Assembly: GCF_035046485.1 (NCBI RefSeq)
Contig: NC_085136.1
Coordinates: 298,383,080-298,447,079 of the forward strand
Length of the DNA stretch: 64,000 bases
Direction of reading: 5' to 3'
Source: Aedes albopictus
Lineage: Eukaryota > Arthropoda > Insecta > Diptera > Culicidae
Positions 57,982-64,000 of this stretch are shown here, piece after piece (positions within the stretch are counted from its first letter, which is position 1; each line of letters opens with the position of its first letter). The notes under the pieces were generated by a model, which saw only the letters and a list, made by a program, of their open reading frames with translations, did not search any database and was not told the DNA's origin. A program made the position numbers and the translations under genes.

Positions 57982-58323
57982 AGGCGAAACTGGAAGCATT
58001 TCCTCATTTTTTTGGTTTTTGATTTTTTATTGAATAACGCAGCAATATTTTTAAAATCGGTTTTCGTGCACATGTAGAGGGTATCTTCTCATTTTTTACG
58101 CGGTAGAAAATGTTTTTGGTTTTTGCTGAAACCATTTTTTGGTGAAATTTTGTTCAAAAATGGTTTCTGCAAAAACGAAAAACATTTTCTACCACGTAAA
58201 AAATTCAGAAGATACCCTGATCCATACTCTACATGTGCACGAAAACCGATTTTGAAAATATTGCTTCGTTATTTAATAAAAAATCCAAAACCAAAAAATG
58301 AGGAAATCCTTCCGGTTTCGCCT
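57982..58323. mobile_element. 342-bp foldback MITE inside the array
   Basis: Termini AGGCGAAACTGGAAGCATTT and, inward from the right, AGGCGAAACCGGAAGGATTT, arms of about 165 bp. TA on both sides (57980-57981, 58324-58325). The array continues on either side. Confidence 0.85.
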
Positions 58324-59955
58324 TAATCAAGGAATTCTATCATGAATTATGTCAGCAAATCATCCAGTAATTTTTCTAGGAAATCCTTCAGGGGTTTCTT
58401 CAGAAATTCTTCCAGGATTTTCTCAAGGAATACCTTCTTGAATTTTTTCAGGAATTTCTCCAAGAATTCTTAAAGATTTTCCTCTAGGACTTGCTGCAAA
58501 GATTCCTCTAGGAATTCCGCTTTAAATTCCTGCAGTATCTTCTTCAGGGATTTTCCCTGAGATTTCTCAACGAATTTCTCCAAGTTTTCCCCAGGAGTTT
58601 CTGGAGATATTCCTGAGGCTTTCTTCAGGAATTTCTCCAAAATTTTTCCTACAAATTCTTCCAGAAATTTCTCAAGGGATTTTTCAGAAACTTCGTCCAG
58701 TTCCTCTAGAGGTTCCCCCAGAAATTCATTCAGCAATTGTTGCAAGTTGCCTCCAAAGATTCTTCCAGGAATTCCTTCAAGAATTTCTCCAGAATTTAAT
58801 CCAGGAATTTGTCCAGGAACTCCTTCATGAAATTTTCCATCAATTACCCCAAGAATTTCTTCAGGAACTCCTTCAGTAGTTTCTCTAGGAATTGATCCAG
58901 GAATTGCTCCTGAACATTCTTCAGACATTATGTCAGCAATTTCTACAGAATTTTTGTTCAGAAAATCTTCTGTGGATTTTTTCAGAAATCCTTCCGGAAA
59001 ATTCTCCAGGAACACCATCAGGAAGTTTTCAGGGACTCCTCCTGAAATTTTTCCATGATTTTTTCCTGAGATTTCTTCATGAATTGCTCCAGGGATTCTT
59101 CCAGGAATTTCTCCTGAGATTCCATCTGGAATTATTTCAGGATTTTATCAAGAGATTTTCCAGAGATTTCTCCACGAATTTCTCCAAGCATTCTCGAATG
59201 GATTCCTCTCTGAAATCTTCCAGAAGTTTCTCCAAGGATTCTTCCATGAAATCCTCTAGAGATTCCTTAAGAAACACTTCCAGGATGTTCCAAGAATTTT
59301 TTAGGAATTTCCCCAGATATTCCTCCAGGAATTCCTCCAGAAATTCCGCTAGAATTTCCCCCCAGGAATTTCTGAAGGGTTTTTTTCAGAAAAATAAAAG
59401 TTACAGAAATAGAAAAAGAAATCCTCTGAAGATTTCTCTAGAAATTCATCGAGTAGTTCTTTAAAGAATTCCTCTAGCGATTTCTACAGGTATTCCCACA
59501 GGAATACCTCTAGGAATTCCTCCAGGATTTTATCCAGGAATTTCTCCAGTAAATACCCCAAGAATTTCTTTAGGAATTCCTTTAGGAATTGCTTCATGAA
59601 TTTATCTAAGATTTGTTCTGGGGTTTCCTCATAAGATCTTTTCAGATATTTCTCTTGGTATTCCTCCACCAACTCATACAGAAACTCCTCCACGTATACT
59701 TTCACAAATTCTTCCAGTGATTCCTCCGGAAATTCCTCTAGGGATTCTACAGAATTCGGGGAGTTGTCCAGGAAGTCTTCCAGGAATTGCTTCGGAAATT
59801 CTTCCAGGGATTGCTCCAGGAATTTCTAAAATGATTTCTTCAGACATTCCTCTCAGGTTCTCTTCAAAAATTCATTCAGGAGTTCTTTCGGAAATTTCAG
59901 AAATCCTTCAATCATCTTTACAGGACTCATACAGGAACCAGGAAATTCTAGGATA
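58324..59955. repeat. 12-bp minisatellite array, eighth block
   Basis: Continues the same array after the MITE with many TTTCTCCAGGAA and TTCCTTCAGGAA units. Open frames of 182 (minus, 59018-58470) and 190 codons (plus, 58892-59464) are translations of the repeat. Confidence 0.85.
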
Positions 59956-60294
59956 GTCCTCAAAAGAGTTTGTAATTTCCAAAAAAGTGCAGCTATAATT
60001 TCTTATTAATATTTTGTAGACATTAACATAAAAACTAGAGCAAAATAATGCACGAATAAACAAAAATCCTTTATCTTCCAGAAAAATGATTTATGTAGAT
60101 CAGGCGAGCAGTTTATAACGTATTGTACAAAATACAACAGCGTGACTATGGGTAAATCATGCTTTTAGAATATAATGTTATTATATACAATTTCATCGTA
60201 TTGTGTATAGTTATAAAATATAGTAGGTACAAATTTGTTAAGGGGGCTTGCCCCCCCCCCCTCCTTCTGACCGAAAAACTGGCTACGCCCTTGG

Positions 60295-61199
60295 AAATGT
60301 TTATTTTGTTCTTCAAGGAGCTTTAAGGACAGACTTGTTAGAATCCCAATATGGCCGCCACAATGGCCGACTTTGGCACCTACTCACGATTTTGAGGGCA
60401 CAAATCTCTTTGTAAACAAAACTAGCGCACCTGAGCTTCCTATTTTAAGCTTAATACAAGTGAGCAAAAACAGAATAATAAAATGCACTGTTGTTTGAAG
60501 CTTGCTTCTTGAGATTTGTGCGTCTGAAGTTTTGATGCATTGTTGGAGCGGGATTTCAAGACGTTTGTCCTTAATAAACATAGTAGACCATGACCCATGA
60601 CTGTTTGACCCGATGTTCCGAACTTTACAATAGTTTCATTGATCTAGAATAACCCAAAAGTATCACTTATGATTCCAAAGGAGGTAAAGTTTATAAGAAG
60701 TTTTGAAATTTTACAGTTTATGGCGAAAACAGGTACTTGTAGATTGTAGGGATTACATTCCAGGACAGTTTGGATAACCTTGTCGAGAACACTTGAAGAA
60801 AATGCTTATCAATTTCAATTGGTCTTAAAATGAGCTCTCTAAACATGTTTGGTAACGCAAGGATACTTAATAATGACTACTGGCACAAGTGTAAACCTGA
60901 AGTTCTGAACTTCAACATGCTTTAGCTAATTTCTATCATCCTAAATGTATCTCGGAATGGTTAGATTTTAAGGGATCCGCGGTTTATTGTAGGTAATCAA
61001 TGTTAAAGTTTATAACAAACACAGCTACTGAAGAAGAACGTACCTCTGGAACCGACGTACTGATTCTGTAACGACATAATTCCAGGGCAGTTTAGATGGT
61101 ATATGGACAGCCCCTTATAGAAAGTGACTGGCTGGGAGATTTTAAGGTGAAGTCATGTGGGGTTTAACCCTCCTAAGATGGGCTAACCGCATTACGTTC
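60295..61199. other. Intron sequence without recognised feature
   Basis: Includes an ATATGGCCGCCACAATGGCC block near 60350 that looks repeat-derived. Otherwise nothing specific was seen. Confidence 0.35.
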
Positions 61200-62045
61200 A
61201 GTGAGCCTGTCTGGGTCATCTTGAGCCCAATATTCAAGGGTTTACATGGCTGTAAGGGAGAATCAGGGGGATTTCAGGACGAATTTCAGAGGGACATCAG
61301 AGACGGTTTTAGCTGTGTCAGAAGGTTTCTGAGATGTTCTCGTGGACTTCAGTGGATTTCAGGAGAGCTCAAAGGAAGGGTTTCATATCGATTTGAAAAA
61401 AGTTTCACATTGTTGCAGTAGGAGAGTTTAAGGAGTCTTCAGGTGGTTGCAAAGGGGTAAAAGGAGACTTGAAGCATTTTAATGCGTTTAAGAGGGATTT
61501 CAAGGTATTCCCCGTAGATTTAAGGACTTCACTAGTGCTAGTGGGGAGTATGGTGGAGTTTCGGATGGGTTTCAAGACGTTTCAGGACGTATTCGTATTT
61601 CTCAAGGGGTTTAGAGGCTTTGAGGAGAGCACTTCTAGAGAGATCTAGCGTAGTGTAAGCTAGATGTCAAAATAGAATTTTGGGAGGCTTAAAGGTGGTT
61701 TCAGAGGCGTTGTAGCGAACTTGTTTCAGGGAGGTTTCAAATGGCTTCTATGGGTTTTACTCGTTACGTGTTAGCTGGGGTGTTAGGGGGTTTTGGAGGC
61801 TTTCAGGCGAGCTTCAGGGTAATTTCATGAGGGTTTCAAAGATGTTTGTGGTGTTTCAGGTGGTTTCAGTGAGGTTCCCGAGAGTTTTAGGAAACGTCTC
61901 GTTTGCTTCACTGTCGTGACTCGCATATCAGTCTCATGTTTACTGGATTTCCTTTGCAAACGGGACAAATATACGATCCACAGCAGTGCATAGGGATTTA
62001 TGAGAGTTTCATGGAGTTTAATAGGGCTTTATAAGAAATTTTAGA
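61200..62045. repeat. 10-bp-type minisatellite array, second block (more degenerate)
   Basis: GATTTCAGGA, GTTTCAGGTG and GTTTCAAGAC-like units, with GAGGCTTTCAGGCGAGCTTC linkers as in the 50.5-kb block. A relic of the 49.3-kb hairpin interrupts it near 61930-61975. Confidence 0.65.
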
Positions 62046-62518
62046 CCTTTTACGCTTATAGATGCTATGACCTCTACTCGAGGGAGCTATTGAAGACTTT
62101 TGAAGTCATTGATCTCACCACTAGATAGGTCACAAAACCGATCAAGATCACGTCGAGATTGAGAAATATCGAGATAATGAGATATCGACATGTAGAGAGT
62201 GAGAAAATGAATGCAGATTGAATGGACCTAGCGAACCACCGAGTTAGGGAGACATATATAAATATAGAACATCGAGACATGGAGAGTCGACTGGACTTCG
62301 TTAACGCATCTTCAGCATCTCAAAGTTGTCAATTTTATATGATACCCATCGTTTGTCCGATGAATTTTACACAACTGTGTATTGAGCTGTTTGTGGTTGA
62401 AGTACATTCAAAATATTTATTCGCATTTTTTCAGAGTCTTAGTGTTCATCATTAATTTATCCATACCCAGCTGCCTATTTGCTAAACTAATAGCTCTCAT
62501 TCTTCCCCATCCCTCTAG
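62046..62518. other. Intron 3' end with GAGATATCGAGA-type degenerate repeat
   Basis: 62120-62290 contains loosely repeated CGAGAT / GAGATATCGA words. The stretch ends in the acceptor CTTCCCCATCCCTCTAG (62502-62518). Confidence 0.5.
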
Positions 62519-62673
62519 TTCTACCAGCACGACAAGGAACTCCCGGAGTTGATCTTCACCAAACCCCCACGAGGACACCCCTCGGAGTACATCCACGGAG
62601 CACCGGTTCCACCACATGCCCACTTCCAGCCGGAACTCCACTACGAATCGTCCGGACCCGGCCTTGGTTCAGA
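62519..62673 (+). CDS. Osiris-family gene, internal exon C
   Basis: Begins in phase 0 after a strong acceptor and reads FYQHDKELPELIFTKPPRGH, then PSEYIHGAPVPPHAHFQPEL and HYESSGPGLGS. It is Pro/His-rich and hydrophilic, as expected for the tail following the hydrophobic part of an Osiris protein. The end is ambiguous: TCAGA|GTGAGT is a consensus donor (phase 2), while reading on gives GAG TGA, a stop at 62675-62677. I prefer splicing because the donor is perfect and a matching terminal exon with a polyadenylation signal lies 0.6 kb downstream. Confidence 0.75.
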
Positions 62674-63262
62674 GTGAGTATCGTTTAGAGAGAGTAAGCC
62701 CCGCGCCGATCCATGATCGATGGTGACCGCATAACAGTGAGTGACGACGAAGACGACGCAGACCAACACAAGCTAGGAATTACCTATACACAACAACACA
62801 CAGCATCGCTTTACGCAGGTCCACCACGGAATGTTAGGCTTACGCTATAGTTGCTACTGCTAGTTGCTGTTAACCCATTGCATCCCAGATTCAATGAGAA
62901 TTTGATTCAATAACATAAAATTTTAATTGTGTCGAACTACAAAATCAAAGTTGTGTAAAAATAATGGATTTATTAGTACCGTGGTTAATCAGCTTCTACA
63001 CATCAGCAGCTGGGATGCAATGGGTTAAGAGAAATTTGGCGTTTTTGCACGTTCCTCACACTGACTGCCGCCGCTGCTGGGCGCTAAAACATACTCTACA
63101 TAGAGGCGCTGTGCAGAGAGCTGGTGAATGTTTTATGTTCAGTTTTGTTTTCCAGTAACTCCTTTATGTTGCTCGTTCTCTCGTTTGATTCATGTGTTTA
63201 AATGCTCGTCTATTCGTTTCTTTATTATGTTTTGTTATGTTATGATTCTTGTTTGGTTACAG
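62674..63262. other. Short last intron, containing a MITE
   Basis: Runs from GTGAGT to TTGGTTACAG. Apart from the MITE at 62874-63024 it has no feature. Confidence 0.5.
62874..63024. mobile_element. 151-bp MITE flanked by TTAA
   Basis: Inverted termini CCCATTGCATCCCAG and CTGGGATGCAATGGG, with TTAA on each side (62870-62873, 63025-63028). TTAA duplication and CCC start are typical of piggyBac-derived MITEs. Confidence 0.85.
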
Positions 63263-63287
63263 TTTTGATTATTACAGCTCAGCATGA
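63263..63287 (+). CDS. Osiris-family gene, probable terminal coding exon D
   Basis: After TTCTTGTTTGGTTACAG the sequence completes the split codon (GA|T = Asp) and reads FDYYSSA followed by TGA (63285-63287), so the protein would end GPGLGSDFDYYSSA. The Gly/Ser/Tyr-rich end is plausible for an Osiris tail. Support comes from matching phase, an AATAAA 167 bp downstream and a GT-rich tract after it. Together with the upstream exons this gives 225 codons of known protein plus the missing N-terminus. Confidence 0.5.
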
Positions 63288-63480
63288 CACACTGACCGTG
63301 GAGAATGAGACAGGTGCAGAGATAGACAGGGAGATAGAAAGAAGGATGAGAGTGAGGGACCCGGGGCTTCTGACGCAAACAGATTTGATACAGATTGGCT
63401 TTTAGCAGGCAGAGTTCGATGCAAGATTACTTAAGAGGATGGGTTTGGGGATAAATAAAAGTTTAGTTAATTTGGTTGTG
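63288..63480 (+). terminator. Probable 3' UTR and polyadenylation signal of the Osiris-family gene
   Basis: AATAAA at 63454-63459 followed by TTTGGTTGTGGTAATTG, a GT-rich downstream element, is the expected arrangement for cleavage near 63475. The open frame crossing 63202-63405 is then 3' UTR. Confidence 0.5.
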
Positions 63481-63655
63481 GTAATTGTTTTTCTAAAGTA
63501 AACCAGAGTTTTACTCATTTTTTCACTATCTGTAACATTTCTGATGGGCAGCTTTTGATAAGAAATCTCATCTGTTGCTATAGTGATGATCGGATTGGGG
63601 AATGTTACACTATTCAAACTTATAGAAACAATCAAAACGTGTGATCGGATATTCT
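63481..63655. other. Downstream flank
   Basis: No feature recognised. Confidence 0.4.
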
Positions 63656-64000
63656 TTTTTCTTCTAGGGATTTTTTTAGAAATTCTTTCTGGGATTCGAT
63701 CTAAAAAATTCACCATGGATTTCTCAGAAATCTCCGGCAGGGATTCCTTCAGAAATTCCTATGTGTATTCCTCCAGGAATTCTTCTAACGAATCTTCCAA
63801 AAATTAAATCAAGTTTCACCCCAACAATTTCTTCAGAAATTACTCTAGGAACTCATCCAGAAACTCCTTCAGGAACTTCTTCAGAGGAATTCCTACTTAA
63901 ACACCTACACTCCTGCAGGAATTCATCCAAGCATTCCTCCAGGAATTCCTCAAAGGATATCTCTAGAAATGCCTCCTGGGATTCCTCCAGGAATTCTTCA
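63656..64000. repeat. 12-bp minisatellite array, ninth block, cut by window end
   Basis: TTCCTCCAGGAATTC units in good register at 63920-64000 show that the array continues beyond the window. Confidence 0.85.

Larger units (their letters stand above)
54971..60294. mobile_element. Possible large element framed by inverted GTAGCCAG ends, filled by repeat array
   Basis: CATGGATGTAGCCAGAGGGG with a following G-run (54971-55014) mirrors CTGGCTACGCCCTTGG preceded by a C-run (60251-60262, 60279-60294). Such GGGCGTAGCCAG ends are common on insect non-autonomous elements. Between them lie short AT-rich arms (to 55290 and from 59955) and about 4.6 kb of the 12-bp repeat. Whether this is one element or two facing ends is unclear. 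Confidence 0.4.

Noticed and set aside
58470..59464. Open frames of 182 and 190 codons on opposite strands, and many similar ones at 33-34.8 and 55-58 kb
   Set aside because: They are translations of the stop-free 12-bp repeat, overlap on both strands and have no domain.
62675..62677. TGA as the true stop of the Osiris-family gene
   Set aside because: It overlaps a consensus donor GTGAGT, and a phase-matched terminal exon with AATAAA exists downstream. Kept as the alternative.

Overview
This is a eukaryotic, AT-rich and extremely repeat-dense genomic window. It is most consistent with a culicine mosquito, probably Aedes. Pointers are a Feilai-like tRNA-derived SINE, a DD37E mariner-type transposase relic, BEL/Pao, RTE-like, Jockey-like and Penelope-like retroelement pieces, and many palindromic DNA transposons. 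The species is inferred from this repertoire only.

Only one host gene could be supported. It is the 3' part of an Osiris-family (DUF1676-like) gene on the + strand, whose exons lie at 36431-36673, 54212-54465, 62519-62673 and probably 63263-63287. Splice phases match at every junction (1, 0, 2), and an AATAAA signal follows the last stop at 63454. Introns are about 17.5 kb, 8.1 kb and 0.6 kb. The first exon(s), which should hold the signal peptide, were not found and lie further upstream in the window or before it.

1-12.6 kb: 5' end of a Jockey-like element (minus strand), a CGA microsatellite, a 12-bp degenerate repeat array, BEL/Pao and LINE endonuclease relics, a 3.8-kb palindromic element with a MITE nested in it, low-copy-looking DNA, and a second 12-bp array. 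12.6-20.5 kb: a tRNA-type SINE split by a 1.7-kb palindromic element, a Penelope-like end with a candidate hammerhead core, another foldback, a three-deep nest of palindromic elements, a hAT-like MITE and a Feilai-like SINE. 20.5-28.9 kb: low-copy-looking DNA, a dead mariner, a palindrome with a tRNA-like cloverleaf on each arm, and a LINE reverse transcriptase relic split by a hAT-type foldback with an 8-bp target duplication. 28.9-34.8 kb: 12-bp arrays interrupted by a foldback and a short retroposon. 34.8-36.4 kb: low-copy-looking DNA just 5' of the Osiris exon.

36.7-54.2 kb (Osiris intron): an RTE relic begins about 20 bp after the splice donor. A Penelope-like element follows, broken by a 3-kb retroposon and by a nested stack that ends in a nearly intact 5'-truncated RTE-type copy. 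Then come MITEs, a 10-bp minisatellite and a 12-bp array. 54.5-62.5 kb (next intron): mostly 12-bp arrays framed by inverted termini, then a 10-bp array. 62.7-64 kb: a TTAA-flanked MITE, the terminal exon and 3' UTR, then another 12-bp array.

Most long open frames in the window are by-products of the 12-bp repeat, whose consensus has no stop codon in any of six frames. No operons, CRISPR arrays or bacterial features are present.
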